Notes under the pieces: model-generated
Seen by the model: only the letters and a program-made list of their open reading frames with translations
The model's database searches: none
What the model was told of the DNA's origin: nothing
In this document: one piece after another, positions 1-8,796 of the stretch
Layout: each line of letters opens with the position of its first letter
Numbering within the stretch: position 1 is the first letter of the stretch
Source: Tissierella pigra
Lineage (GTDB): Bacteria > Bacillota > Clostridia > Tissierellales > Tissierellaceae
NCBI RefSeq assembly: GCF_009695605.1
Contig: NZ_VUNQ01000007.1
Location: forward strand, 42,527-106,526
Direction of reading: 5' to 3'
DNA length: 64,000 nt
Program-made: the position numbers and the translations under genes

Positions 1-1190
1 GGCATAGATACTCTTTCTGGATTTAAAAATCTTTCAAATATCAACCCATATTCCAATGGGTCTATATCTATAATCTTAAGAGCATAAGAAACAACACTTC
101 CAGCAGAAGAACCTCTTCCTGGACCTACCATTATGCCATTGTCCTTAGCAAACTTTATAAAATCCCATACAATAAGAAAATAGTCTGTATATCCCATTTG
201 AGTTATAACATTAAATTCATATTCAAATCTATCTTGTACTTCTGGAGTAATTTCTTTATATCTTTCTTGTAATCCTTCAGAACACAGTTTCTTTAGATAT
301 TCTATATTTGTATATCCATCTGGTACCTTATATTCAGGTAAGTGCAATGTATCAAAATCCAACTCCACATTACATCTATCTGCAATCCATGCAGTATTTT
401 CTAGAGCTTGTAAATTGTCTCCAAAAATATTTCTCATTTCTTCTGGTGATTTTAAATAAAATTCATTTGTAGGAAACTTCATTCTGTTGGTTTCCTCTAC
501 TGTACTTGCTGTTTGTATACATAATAAAATATCATGAACTTCTGCATCTTGTTTTCTTAGATAATGTACATCATTTGTGGCTACTAATCCTATGTCCATT
601 TCCTTAGATATTTTTATTAGTTCTCTGTTTACACTTCTTTGCTCTTCAATTCCATGATCTTGTAATTCAAGAAAGAAATTATTCGGACCAAATATCTCTT
701 TATATAATAGCGATATTTCTTTAGCTTTATCTATATTGTTATTCATTATATGCTTTTGTACTTCTCCTCCTAGACAAGCTGATAGAGCTATAATCCCTTT
801 ACTATATTTTTTAAGTATATCATGGTCTATTCTAGGTTTATAATAAAATCCATTTATATATGCTTCTGATACTATTTTCATTAGATTTTCATAACCATGT
901 TTATTTTCTGCCAAAAGCACTAAATGGTATTGATTCTTATCCTTTGGCTCTCTTTCAGTATATTTATCTATAGCCACATAAACTTCAGAGCCAAGTATTG
1001 GTTTAATTCCTTGTCTCTTAGCTTCTTTATAAAATTGAATAACTCCAAACATAGAGCCATGATCTGTTATGGCTATGGATTCCATACCTAATTCCTTAGT
1101 TCTAGAAATTAAGTCTTTTATTCTAATGGAACCATCTAATAAGCTATATTCAGTATGGACATGTAAATGACTAAATTTATCTTTATACAT
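1..1190 (-). CDS. dnaE: DNA polymerase III alpha subunit, N-terminal part (cut by window edge)
   Basis: Replicative polymerase catalytic subunit. The minus-strand frame opens at ATG 1190 behind an AAAGGGAT ribosome binding site and stays open for about 396 codons to the window edge. The first residues carry the PHP-domain signature ([15 protein letters not shown]), followed by [18 protein letters not shown] and further on [10 protein letters not shown] and ATNDVHYL. The last part contains [17 protein letters not shown] and FERFLNPER, which mark entry to the polymerase palm domain of the DnaE family. The C-terminal two thirds lie outside the window. The gene follows the grdX-like gene on the same strand but a terminator hairpin separates them, so it probably has its own promoter. 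The family call is secure; whether the gene is intact cannot be seen. Confidence 0.95.
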   Translation of the reverse strand, partial: MYKDKFSHLHVHTEYSLLDGSIRIKDLISRTKELGMESIAITDHGSMFGVIQFYKEAKRQGIKPILGSEVYVAIDKYTEREPKDKNQYHLVLLAENKHGYENLMKIVSEAYINGFYYKPRIDHDILKKYSKGIIALSACLGGEVQKHIMNNNIDKAKEISLLYKEIFGPNNFFLELQDHGIEEQRSVNRELIKISKEMDIGLVATNDVHYLRKQDAEVHDILLCIQTASTVEETNRMKFPTNEFYLKSPEEMRNIFGDNLQALENTAWIADRCNVELDFDTLHLPEYKVPDGYTNIEYLKKLCSEGLQERYKEITPEVQDRFEYEFNVITQMGYTDYFLIVWDFIKFAKDNGIMVGPGRGSSAGSVVSYALKIIDIDPLEYGLIFERFLNPERVSM

Positions 1191-1240
1191 CTTTATATCC
1201 CTTTCTAATTATTTATATAGATATATCTTATCATAAAACA

Positions 1241-1269
1241 AAAGATTTCCCTATACTGAGGAAATCTTT
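1241..1269 (-). terminator. Rho-independent terminator after the whiA-grdX unit
   Basis: Ten-base perfect arms, AAAGATTTCC and GGAAATCTTT, with a short loop. In the minus direction the stem is followed by a T-rich stretch. It lies just downstream of the grdX-like gene and upstream of dnaE. Confidence 0.75.
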
Positions 1270-1304
1270 TAATTCATAATTCAAAATTCAAAATTGATAT
1301 AATC

Positions 1305-1691
1305 CTATCTATGTCCGAGTTTATCAATTACATTTTCTATTAAAGATAAATCTATAACTCTAAAATCATCTAAAACGCTTTCTACCCAATCAGGAGTAGG
1401 TTTATTAGTTTGAAACTTTTTAGCTGTCTCTATACTTTCTTCAACTATTAACATTCCACTTGTATCAAGGCTTCCTTTATCCTTTGAAATCATAACTGTT
1501 TTATAAGGTGTTTCATTAGGCTTTATACTTCCTGATAGTGGATGAGTAAGTAATTGATGACCTTCATGAATTTTATCTCTTATGAACTCCAATAACTGTA
1601 TATAATTAAGTTCCTCTTTATAAATCATATCCATTTTATCCTTATACTTCTCATATACATAAGGATTGTTTGTAACTATAAAATTAGACAT
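1305..1691 (-). CDS. grdX: GrdX family protein
   Basis: A 128-aa soluble protein. The central block IRDKIHEGHQLLTHPLSGSI followed by KPNETPYKTVMISKDKG, and the later block ESIETAKKF, match what I recall of GrdX, a small protein of unknown biochemical role first seen beside glycine reductase genes in amino-acid-fermenting clostridia. No signal peptide or membrane segment is visible. The start overlaps the end of whiA by 8 nt, so the two are translationally coupled. No selenoprotein reductase genes are in this window, so the gene is not in a glycine reductase operon here. The family call rests on motif memory. Confidence 0.75.
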   Translation of the reverse strand: MSNFIVTNNPYVYEKYKDKMDMIYKEELNYIQLLEFIRDKIHEGHQLLTHPLSGSIKPNETPYKTVMISKDKGSLDTSGMLIVEESIETAKKFQTNKPTPDWVESVLDDFRVIDLSLIENVIDKLGHR

Positions 1692-2643
1692 TGTTCCTAT
1701 CTCCTCTCAACTTATCTGCTAGTTCTTCTATTTTTCTAAATCTATGATTAACTCCAGATTTCCCAACAGGTGGTTCCAGCATCATACCTATTTCTTTTAG
1801 ACTAGCTTCACTATACTCTAATCTAAGTCTTGCAACCTCCCTCAAATTTTCTGGTAGTTTTTCCAAACCAATAGTATTTTTAATGTATTTTATACTTTCT
1901 ACTTGTCTCATAGAAGCATCTATGGTTTTACTTAAATTTGCAGTTTCACAGTTTACTATTCTGTTAATATTATTTCTCACATTTTTTAATACTCGAATGT
2001 CTTCAAGCTTTAAAAGCGCCTGGTGTGCTCCTATGATATTTAATAAATCTACTATTTGTTCACCTTCCTTAATATATACTACATAGTTTTCCTTTCGAAT
2101 AACTATTTTGGAATTTAATCCAAAGGAATTGATTACATTAGATAAATCTATAGCATGTTCCTCATTACTGGTTACAAATTCAAGATGGTAAGTCTTTTCT
2201 GGATTACTAATAGAACCTCCACCTAAAAATGCACCTCTAATATAGGAACGTCTACAACATCTGTTCTTTATGAGTTCTTCTGGAATTGTAAAATTGGGAT
2301 TAAAAACACTTGACTCATCTCTAATAAATCCTATATCTTCTAATATTTTTCTTGATATATCTTTATTATTGATTATTATTAAATAATTATTATTTTTCTT
2401 TAGCTGTTTATTTCTTCTAACCATTACCTCTACTTCAGTATTGTAAATTGCCTTCAATAGAGAAAAAATCCTTCTGGCAATGGCGGCGTTTTCAGTAGTA
2501 AATTTTAGATTAATCTTTTTCATTCCTGATATTTGTATAGTGCCATTCATTCGTACAAGAGCCGCTAGTTCTGCCATCGCACAACATCGATCCGTTAAAG
2601 GTATTCTAGACAATTCATTTTTAGTTGTGGCTGAAAATGACAT
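1684..2643 (-). CDS. whiA: WhiA, DNA-binding protein / sporulation and division regulator
   Basis: A 319-aa protein of normal WhiA length. It opens with SFSATTKNELSRIP and has a LAGLIDADG-like N-terminal half (FLGGGSISNPEKTYHLEF at about residues 139-156) and a C-terminal helix-turn-helix region (RLEYSEASLKEIGMMLEPPV, then KSGVNHRFRKIEELA). WhiA proteins bind DNA and affect cell division and chromosome segregation in Firmicutes. The ATG follows a GAGGTGATTAA ribosome binding site. In most Firmicutes whiA directly follows yvcK; here two plus-strand genes and a NUDIX gene separate them. Confidence 0.95.
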   Translation of the reverse strand: MSFSATTKNELSRIPLTDRCCAMAELAALVRMNGTIQISGMKKINLKFTTENAAIARRIFSLLKAIYNTEVEVMVRRNKQLKKNNNYLIIINNKDISRKILEDIGFIRDESSVFNPNFTIPEELIKNRCCRRSYIRGAFLGGGSISNPEKTYHLEFVTSNEEHAIDLSNVINSFGLNSKIVIRKENYVVYIKEGEQIVDLLNIIGAHQALLKLEDIRVLKNVRNNINRIVNCETANLSKTIDASMRQVESIKYIKNTIGLEKLPENLREVARLRLEYSEASLKEIGMMLEPPVGKSGVNHRFRKIEELADKLRGDRNNV

Positions 2644-2663
2644 TTAATCACCTCAATTCATAT

Positions 2664-3065
2664 CTACAACATCTTTAATCCCTTAATAATAATATTTTTT
2701 TCATCTTGATACCTTACTAAATTTTTAGCCTTATCTATATGAACAAACATTGCATCTACAAATCCTTCTTTTTTTTGCGGAGTACAATCCATACTATTTG
2801 TTTTCATTAAATACCAATGAACAGTTTTATAAACCATTTCATTCTCTTTTAAATTTTTATATTTATAATGAACCATACCTATATATTTTACAGCTTCAGC
2901 TTTTACTCCAGATTCCTCTAAAACTTCTCTTAAAGCTGTTTCCTTTAAAGTCTCGTCTTTTTCTACTCTTCCCTTAGGTAGTACCCAATCACCATTAAAT
3001 TTTTTTAAAAGTAATATGGTGTTGCCAAATGTTACCACACCTCCAGCACTTACTTCTTCCATCAT
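2664..3065 (-). CDS. NUDIX hydrolase
   Basis: A NUDIX pyrophosphohydrolase of about 133 aa. The catalytic box is intact: GRVEKDETLKETALREV then LEESG matches GX5EX7REUXEEXGU. The frame can open upstream at TTG 3074, but the GGGAG ribosome binding site abuts that codon. The ATG at 3065 is nine bases downstream of it and is preferred. The substrate (nucleoside di- or triphosphate, dinucleotide polyphosphate or similar) cannot be told. It sits 20 nt upstream of whiA, comparable to the yvcI position in the Bacillus cluster. Confidence 0.88.
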   Translation of the reverse strand: MMEEVSAGGVVTFGNTILLLKKFNGDWVLPKGRVEKDETLKETALREVLEESGVKAEAVKYIGMVHYKYKNLKENEMVYKTVHWYLMKTNSMDCTPQKKEGFVDAMFVHIDKAKNLVRYQDEKNIIIKGLKML

Positions 3066-3155
3066 TGAAACCAACTCCCAATATATTAATTAAATTATTC
3101 CCAAGAAACATATAATCTAATTATACTATATTATTGCTAGATTTGCTAAATGATT

Positions 3156-3184
3156 TTGACTTATAATTACAATAGCAATATAAT
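3156..3184 (+). promoter_or_regulatory. Sigma-A type promoter for the M42 aminopeptidase
   Basis: TTGACT at 3156..3161, a 17-nt spacer and a perfect TATAAT at 3179..3184, 37 nt upstream of the plus-strand ATG at 3221, which has its own GAGGAG ribosome binding site. Confidence 0.8.
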
Positions 3185-3220
3185 ATATCTATAGACATTT
3201 TAGAAAGTGAGGAGATAAAC

Positions 3221-4246
3221 ATGAAATATTTAACTGAAAACTTGATACAACTACTTAACATTCCAAGTCCCACTGGAAATACAGAAAGAGCTATAGTTTT
3301 TATAGAAGAAAAGTTTAGAGAATTAAATATTCCTACAGTAAGAACAAATAAAGGTGCTTTAATAGCTACAATTGAAGGAAAAAATAAGGATAAAGAAGTA
3401 ACATTATCTGGCCATGTAGACACTTTAGGTGGAATGGTAAAAGAAATAAAAGGAAATGGAAAACTTAAAATTACTCAATTAGGTGGATATGTTTGGAGTA
3501 CAATAGAAGGTGAACATGTAACTATTGAAACTATTGAAGGAAAAACTTATACTGGTACTATAATGACTACTAAAGCTTCCTCACACGTTCATGGGGAAGG
3601 CACTAAGACTATTGAAAGAAATGCAGATAATATGGAAATTAGAATAGATGAAAGGGTTTTCTCAAAAGAAGATACTTTGAATCTTGGTATCAATGTAGGA
3701 GATTTTGTATTCTTTGATCCAAGAGCAGTAGTTACTGAATCAGGTTTTATTAAATCAAGACATTTAGATGATAAAGCTGGAGTTATATCTTTATTGGGTA
3801 TGGCAAAATATCTAGTTGAAAATAATATCACTCCTAACTATACAACTAACTTCTTTATATCTACTTACGAAGAAGTTGGACATGGTGCTTCTACTTCTAT
3901 ACCTGAAAAAACTTTTGAATTCATAGCAGTGGATATGGCAGCTCCTGGAGAGGGACAAACTTCTGATGAATTTTCAGTTACAATTTGTGCTAAAGACAGT
4001 ACAGGTCCTTATGATTATGACCTTAGAAAAAGACTTGTTAATCTAGCTAAAGAAAATAATATAAATCACCAAATAGACATATATCCATTCTATGGTTCTG
4101 ATGGATCTGCTGCTCTTAGAGCTGGATATGATATTAAGGTAGGTTTAATTGGACCTGGAGTTGACGCTTCCCATAGCTTTGAAAGAACTCATATTGAAGC
4201 AATTGACAGCACTATAAAATTAGGAATAGCATATTTAACTAAGTAA
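3221..4246 (+). CDS. M42 family metallopeptidase (glutamyl aminopeptidase / endoglucanase M family)
   Basis: A 341-aa cytosolic two-metal aminopeptidase of the FrvX/YsdC type. Visible metal and active-site motifs in order: SGHVDTLGGMV (first ligand His/Asp), SRHLDDKAGV (bridging Asp), TYEEVGHGAS (catalytic Glu and ligand Glu), AVDMAAPG and SHSFERTHIEA near the C-terminus (last ligand His). Length matches the family. It is one of only two plus-strand genes in this part of the window and has its own promoter. It probably trims peptides imported by systems such as the oligopeptide operon at 29-35 kb; that link is inference. Confidence 0.93.
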   Translation: MKYLTENLIQLLNIPSPTGNTERAIVFIEEKFRELNIPTVRTNKGALIATIEGKNKDKEVTLSGHVDTLGGMVKEIKGNGKLKITQLGGYVWSTIEGEHVTIETIEGKTYTGTIMTTKASSHVHGEGTKTIERNADNMEIRIDERVFSKEDTLNLGINVGDFVFFDPRAVVTESGFIKSRHLDDKAGVISLLGMAKYLVENNITPNYTTNFFISTYEEVGHGASTSIPEKTFEFIAVDMAAPGEGQTSDEFSVTICAKDSTGPYDYDLRKRLVNLAKENNINHQIDIYPFYGSDGSAALRAGYDIKVGLIGPGVDASHSFERTHIEAIDSTIKLGIAYLTK

Positions 4247-4394
4247 TTATACTATAACATAGTTTTACATTATGAATTAAACACTGGACTAAAGTATATT
4301 TTTTGTTCAGTGTTTATTTTTTAAAAACTTGATTCCAGTATTATCCAACGATTATAAGTTTTTATTTGGGGAATATATAATTAGAGGTGATTTT

Positions 4395-4916
4395 ATGACT
4401 GTAAATGAAAGATTTATTATAAATTTACAAGGCAAATCCTTTGTAACTTATGAAGGGCTTCTTGATTTGGCACATCAAATGAATCTTCTCTCTTTAGAAG
4501 TAGAGATAATCCAAATACCTACTAATGAGAATAATATGACAGCCATATGTAAGGCAATAGCCACTACAGAAAATGAACGATTTCAAGATATAGGAGATGC
4601 CTCTCCACGGTCTGTTAATTCTGCATTAGCTCCTCATCTAATTAGAATGGCTTCTACTCGTGCTAAAGCTAGGGTTCTTAGGGACTTAACCAATGTAGGT
4701 ATGACTGCAGTGGAAGAATTGTCTATTGAGGAATCAGTAGTATCTGATGGAGAAGAAAATTATCCAATTTCTTCAGAAGAACCTCCTACTCCTAGGCAGA
4801 TAGAAACTATAAAAAAATTAGCTGGTGAACTAAACTATCAGGTAAATTATGATACATTGACTAAAAAAACTGCTGGAAATATTATATCTAGATTAATAGA
4901 TGAAAAGAAAAAATAA
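4395..4916 (+). CDS. Conserved hypothetical protein (possible Rad52/annealing-like fold)
   Basis: A 173-aa protein starting at ATG 4395 behind AGAGGTGATTTT; the frame is open further upstream but without a ribosome binding site. The N-terminal half contains a block with a diagnostic feel: DIGDASPRSVNSALAPHLIR followed by MASTRAKARVLRDLTNVGM. Similar RxAETRAxxRALR segments occur in DdrA/Rad52-like and phage single-strand annealing proteins, so a DNA-related role is possible but unproven. An acidic linker leads to a C-terminal segment (TPRQIETIKKLAGELNY) that looks like a small helical domain. No membrane segments are seen. Confidence 0.6.
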   Translation: MTVNERFIINLQGKSFVTYEGLLDLAHQMNLLSLEVEIIQIPTNENNMTAICKAIATTENERFQDIGDASPRSVNSALAPHLIRMASTRAKARVLRDLTNVGMTAVEELSIEESVVSDGEENYPISSEEPPTPRQIETIKKLAGELNYQVNYDTLTKKTAGNIISRLIDEKKK

Positions 4917-4937
4917 GCACCTTTGCTTATTTTTCTT
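4905..4937. terminator. Bidirectional terminator between convergent genes
   Basis: AAAAATAAGC and GCTTATTTTT arms around a short ACCTTT loop, with A-runs on one side and T-runs on the other. It lies exactly between the convergent hypothetical gene and yvcK, so it can serve both strands. Confidence 0.8.
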
Positions 4938-5931
4938 TTTTTGCTATTTCCATTAATAGTCTGCTTAATTCAATATTATCATGCCTAATATATTCTTTTC
5001 TAATATCTATTAACTTAGACCCTATTAGCTTTATATTTTTAGATCTCAATATTTCTTCGTCTTTTACCCCCATTAAAACAGCCTTAGAACCATCCATTAC
5101 ATATTTTTCAAGTATATAATAAGGTACTTCTTCTGTATTGGCTATTACATAGTCTAAGAAATCTAAAGTACTATGTTTTAGTATTGCATCTACATGGTCT
5201 AGTACATCATACTCATCAGTTTCTCCTGGTTGAGTCATGACATTTGTAATATATACTTTAGGTGCCTTTGCATTGTAGATTGTATCCACTATATCATTTA
5301 CTAAAAGATTTGGTATAACGCTGGTATATAAACTTCCAGGACCTAAAACTATAATATCTGCCTCATTAATTGCTTCTACAGATTCCTCTAAGGGATATGA
5401 TATTTTAGGATCAGTATAAATATAATCTATTCTGCTTCCTTCTTTTATTGCATCAATTGGTATATGGGATTCTCCTTTAAGGGTAGAGCCATTTTCAAGT
5501 ACTGCACAAAGTTTTACATCTTCTAATGTCATAGGAAGTACCTTTCCAGTAACGGCTAATACATTACTGGTTTCTTTTACTGCCTTTTCAAAACTTCCAT
5601 ATATTTCATTCATGGCCGCTATAAATAAATTACCAAAATTTTGTCCTTTTAATATTCCATCTGTAAATCTATATTGTAAAAGTTTTTCCATGGTAGGTTC
5701 TGTATTTGCAAGGGCAAGTATACAGGAACGAATATCTCCTGGAGGAAGCATACCCAAGTCTTCTCTAAGCTTTCCAGAACCTCCCCCATCATCAGCTACA
5801 GTAACTATGGCTGTAATATTTGATGTAAATCCTTTTAATCCTCTTAGTAAGACTGATAGCCCTGTACCTCCGCCTATAACCACAAATTTAGGTCCCATGG
5901 ACAATTTCTTTTTTATTTCTACATCCTTCAT
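4927..5931 (-). CDS. yvcK: YvcK, gluconeogenesis / cell-shape factor (CofD-like)
   Basis: A 334-aa UPF0052/CofD-like protein. The N-terminal nucleotide-sugar loop reads FVVIGGGTGLSVLLRGLK, followed by VTVADDGGGSGKLREDLGML and PPGDIRSCILAL, which are the family hallmarks. VLGPGSLYTSVIPNLLV is also present. YvcK binds UDP-GlcNAc and is needed for growth on gluconeogenic carbon sources and for normal wall synthesis in Bacillus. It follows rapZ by 12 nt in the murB-PHP-rapZ-yvcK operon. The ATG has an AGGGG ribosome binding site. Confidence 0.95.
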   Translation of the reverse strand: MKDVEIKKKLSMGPKFVVIGGGTGLSVLLRGLKGFTSNITAIVTVADDGGGSGKLREDLGMLPPGDIRSCILALANTEPTMEKLLQYRFTDGILKGQNFGNLFIAAMNEIYGSFEKAVKETSNVLAVTGKVLPMTLEDVKLCAVLENGSTLKGESHIPIDAIKEGSRIDYIYTDPKISYPLEESVEAINEADIIVLGPGSLYTSVIPNLLVNDIVDTIYNAKAPKVYITNVMTQPGETDEYDVLDHVDAILKHSTLDFLDYVIANTEEVPYYILEKYVMDGSKAVLMGVKDEEILRSKNIKLIGSKLIDIRKEYIRHDNIELSRLLMEIAKKEK

Positions 5932-5943
5932 AAATATTCCCCT

Positions 5944-6801
5944 TTATTTTAATCTATTATCTCTATGATCTACTGCTGCTCTATGTCCATTAGCTGTTAG
6001 TATCTCGGCAATTTTATTTGCTATTGCCACTGATCTATGGACTCCACCAGTACATCCTATTCCTAAAATTAACTGTGTTTTTCCTTCCCTCGTATAATGA
6101 GGAATTAAAAACTCTAACATATCTATGGTTTTTGATATAAAAATATTAGTTTCTGGCCATCCAAATACATAATCTTTTACATTTTGATCTTTTCCTGTAA
6201 ACTCTCTTAATTCTGGAATATAAAAAGGATTTGGAATAAATCTTACATCAAATATTAAATCACCATCTAATAAGGTTCCATGTTTAAATCCAAAAGAAAT
6301 TACTGAAATAGATATATTTCTAGATTTCTTTCCCTTTAAAATAATATTTGACATTTCTTCCTTCAACATCCCTAAGGTTAAATTAGATGTATCTATTATA
6401 TAGTCAGCTCTCTTTTTTACCTCATTTAACATTTCCCTTTCTTCCTTAATTCCTTCACTAATACTTCCTTCTGGATTTAAGGGGTGAGGTCTTCTTAATT
6501 CTTTATATCTTTTTATTAAAACATTATCAGCTGCATCAAGAAAAAGTATCTTATATGTTATACCTCTAGTTTTAAGTTCTTCTAAACCTTTAAATAAATG
6601 ATCAAAGAATTCTCCTGAACGAATATCTACTACTACTGCTACCTTATCAATATCTTTTCTCAGCTCATAACATAACTCTACAAAATTTGGTAAAAGTGCA
6701 GGAGGCAAGTTATCCATACAATAATAACTCATGTCTTCCATTACCTTCATTGCCTGAGATTTACCAGCTCCTGACATTCCACTAATCAATAAAAACTCCA
6801 T
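5944..6801 (-). CDS. rapZ: RapZ (YvcJ) nucleotide-binding / RNase adaptor protein
   Basis: A 285-aa P-loop protein. The Walker A motif GMSGAGKS lies at residues 8-15, and YYCMDNLPPALLPNF follows shortly after, as in all RapZ proteins. The C-terminal domain has GIGCTGGVHRSVAIAN and ends with HRDNRLK, conserved in the family. In E. coli RapZ guides RNase E to GlmZ sRNA and senses glucosamine-6-phosphate; in Bacillus YvcJ hydrolyses GTP and affects competence. The gene is 12 nt downstream of the PHP gene. Confidence 0.95.
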   Translation of the reverse strand: MEFLLISGMSGAGKSQAMKVMEDMSYYCMDNLPPALLPNFVELCYELRKDIDKVAVVVDIRSGEFFDHLFKGLEELKTRGITYKILFLDAADNVLIKRYKELRRPHPLNPEGSISEGIKEEREMLNEVKKRADYIIDTSNLTLGMLKEEMSNIILKGKKSRNISISVISFGFKHGTLLDGDLIFDVRFIPNPFYIPELREFTGKDQNVKDYVFGWPETNIFISKTIDMLEFLIPHYTREGKTQLILGIGCTGGVHRSVAIANKIAEILTANGHRAAVDHRDNRLK

Positions 6802-6813
6802 AATTACACCTCA

Positions 6814-7581
6814 TTAGTTTATCTCTATATTTTTTATCCTATTAAGAGGTAAGTTTGCCTCTTTTGCCTTTCTTATGGCATTTTCCACATTTCCTACATC
6901 TTCAGGTCTATGGGCATCACTATTTACCATATAGACTATATCCATATCCAATAAAAGCTTGATACTCTCCACCGATAACTGACTATGCTTTGAACTTATT
7001 TCTAGTGCAGTACCATATTTTTTTGTTTCCTTCCCAAGCTCTACTATATCTACCTTTGCCTTAGAACCTGGGTGAGAAATCATATCTATAGGATATTTCC
7101 TCAATGCCCTTATATAAGCTTTAGTATTCAGTTCTATAGCTTTTTTTTCGCATATGGACAAACACTTGGATAATGGATTTAATCCATATAACCCTAAACC
7201 ATCTCTAATTCCTTTTGGAGTTGCACCATAGTGATAGCCCATAATCAGAAAGTCTATATATTTAAGAGATTCTTCCTCTATATCAATAGTACCATCTAAA
7301 CCTATTAAATTAGACTCTACTCCAAGTAAAATTTTAAGTCCTTTAGGTATAAACTCCTCATTTAATCTATTTATTTCCTCCCTAACAGCAGGAATCCTCT
7401 TTTCTCTAAGACCATAAAGATAATGAGAAGGTCCATGTTCAGTAATTGCAATTTCTCTAAGTCCCTTAGATAAAGCAACCTCTGCATTATCTCTTATGGT
7501 GCCTGTTGCATGTTTGCCTTCTTTTCTAAACCCACTGCTATATACAGTATGAGTATGGTAATCACCAATTAGTTTTATCAT
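6814..7581 (-). CDS. PHP domain phosphoesterase
   Basis: A 255-aa protein with a complete PHP metal-binding set: DYHTHTVYS at the N-terminus, AITEHGPSH, ILLGVESNLIG, MISHPGSKAKVD and MVNSDAHRPEDVG. This resembles YcdX-like/histidinol-phosphatase-like PHP enzymes. The substrate is not evident, and no histidine biosynthesis genes are nearby. The ATG at 7581 directly abuts the murB stop codon and its ribosome binding site lies inside the end of murB, so it is translationally coupled to murB. Confidence 0.88.
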   Translation of the reverse strand: MIKLIGDYHTHTVYSSGFRKEGKHATGTIRDNAEVALSKGLREIAITEHGPSHYLYGLREKRIPAVREEINRLNEEFIPKGLKILLGVESNLIGLDGTIDIEEESLKYIDFLIMGYHYGATPKGIRDGLGLYGLNPLSKCLSICEKKAIELNTKAYIRALRKYPIDMISHPGSKAKVDIVELGKETKKYGTALEISSKHSQLSVESIKLLLDMDIVYMVNSDAHRPEDVGNVENAIRKAKEANLPLNRIKNIEIN

Positions 7582-8493
7582 CTAATCCTCTCCCAATAAC
7601 TTTATCTCCGTTTCTAATTCCACACCATGGTTATCTTTAACTACTTTCTGAATAACAGATATTAGATGTAATATATCCTTACAAGTGGCATTATCTACAT
7701 TTACTACAAATCCACAGTGTTTTTCTGAAACTTGAGCACCCCCATGTCGTAGTCCACGCAGTCCTGCATCCTCAATTAATTTTCCAGCAAAATGTCCCTC
7801 TGGTCTTTTAAATGTGCTACCTCCACTTGGCAGCTCAAGTGGTTGTTTAGATGTTCTTCTACAGGTCAAATCTTTCATTACCTCTTCAATAGCTGAATAT
7901 TCTCCCACTTCTAAATCTAACTCTACACCAAGGACAATTAATCCTTCATCCCATACTCTGCTGTTTCTATATCTAAAATTCATTTCTTCGTTTGTATATT
8001 CCCTAATTTGGTTATTTTTGTCCAACACTCTAACCATTTTAACTACATCTTTCATTTCCCCTCCATAGGCTCCTGCATTCATTGTAATTGCTCCTCCTAT
8101 GGTACCTGGTATACCAGATGCAAATTCAAAGTTTTTCAGACTATGTTTTAAAGCTAATTTACTAGCAGTAGATAGTAATGCTCCAGCCTGACAATATATT
8201 TTAGTTCCGTCTACTGTTAATTCATTAAACCCTTCATTTACTTTAATTACAACACCTCTTATACCTCCATCTCTAACAAGTAAATTGCTTCCATTTCCCA
8301 TGATTAAAAAATCTATATTATTTTCTCTACAGAATATAATTACATTTATTAGTTCTTCTTCATTAGATGGAATAATCATTACATCTGCTGGACCACCTAT
8401 TTTAAAGGTAGTATGATTTCTCATTGGTTCATTAAATAAAATTTTTCCAAAAGATTTATTTTCAAAGATTTCTTGTAGTCCTTTTATTTTCAA
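7582..8493 (-). CDS. murB: UDP-N-acetylenolpyruvoylglucosamine reductase
   Basis: Second step of UDP-MurNAc synthesis: FAD-dependent reduction of enolpyruvyl-UDP-GlcNAc by NADPH. FAD-binding motifs are visible: NHTTFKIGGPADV, MGNGSNLLVRDGG and FASGIPGTIGGAITMNAGAY. The catalytic-region motif PSGGSTFKRPEGHFAGKLIE includes the proton-donor Ser, and AQVSEKHCGFVVN follows. The AAGGGGTGAT ribosome binding site favours the TTG at 8493 over the GTG at 8502, which lies inside it; this gives 303 aa. It is the first gene of the murB-PHP-rapZ-yvcK operon. Confidence 0.95.
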   Translation of the reverse strand: MKIKGLQEIFENKSFGKILFNEPMRNHTTFKIGGPADVMIIPSNEEELINVIIFCRENNIDFLIMGNGSNLLVRDGGIRGVVIKVNEGFNELTVDGTKIYCQAGALLSTASKLALKHSLKNFEFASGIPGTIGGAITMNAGAYGGEMKDVVKMVRVLDKNNQIREYTNEEMNFRYRNSRVWDEGLIVLGVELDLEVGEYSAIEEVMKDLTCRRTSKQPLELPSGGSTFKRPEGHFAGKLIEDAGLRGLRHGGAQVSEKHCGFVVNVDNATCKDILHLISVIQKVVKDNHGVELETEIKLLGED

Positions 8494-8620
8494 GTAAATC
8501 ACCCCTTGTGTATTGTCTTTATCTTTATTATTGTACCAAATTTAGCCTAGTATTACTAATTTATTTTATACCCATTACATTATAATATTCTTAAAATCCT
8601 TTGTTTATGTACAATAAAAA

Positions 8621-8640
8621 GTAGGGCATATAAGCCCTAC
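8621..8640 (-). terminator. Terminator downstream of the S41 protease / YcaO cluster
   Basis: GTAGGGC and GCCCTAC arms with a 6-nt loop, followed on the minus strand by TTTTTATTG. It lies about 155 nt after the S41 stop codon and probably ends the island transcript. Confidence 0.65.
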
Positions 8641-8738
8641 CTAGTTATAGTTATATATTCTTTTTCTTTAGAAATTTCATATAATAAAAAATAAATAATA
8701 TAGAAGTATGAAAGTATCTCCCATCTATTTATTATAAA

Positions 8739-8783
8739 TTATAATAAAATTTAACTACTTTTAGAAAAAAATCAATGATATAA
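8739..8783. repeat. Direct repeat, left copy, flanking the YcaO island
   Basis: A 45-bp sequence starting TTATAATAAAATTTAACTAC and ending AATGATATAA. It matches 16511..16555 with four mismatches by eye. The right copy lies upstream of a truncated MATE gene start. Confidence 0.75.
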
Positions 8784-8796
8784 AAATGTCAAATTT

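Noticed and set aside
3121..3423. Minus-strand ORF over the start of the M42 gene
   Set aside because: It runs antisense across a consensus promoter, ribosome binding site and the start of a clear peptidase gene.
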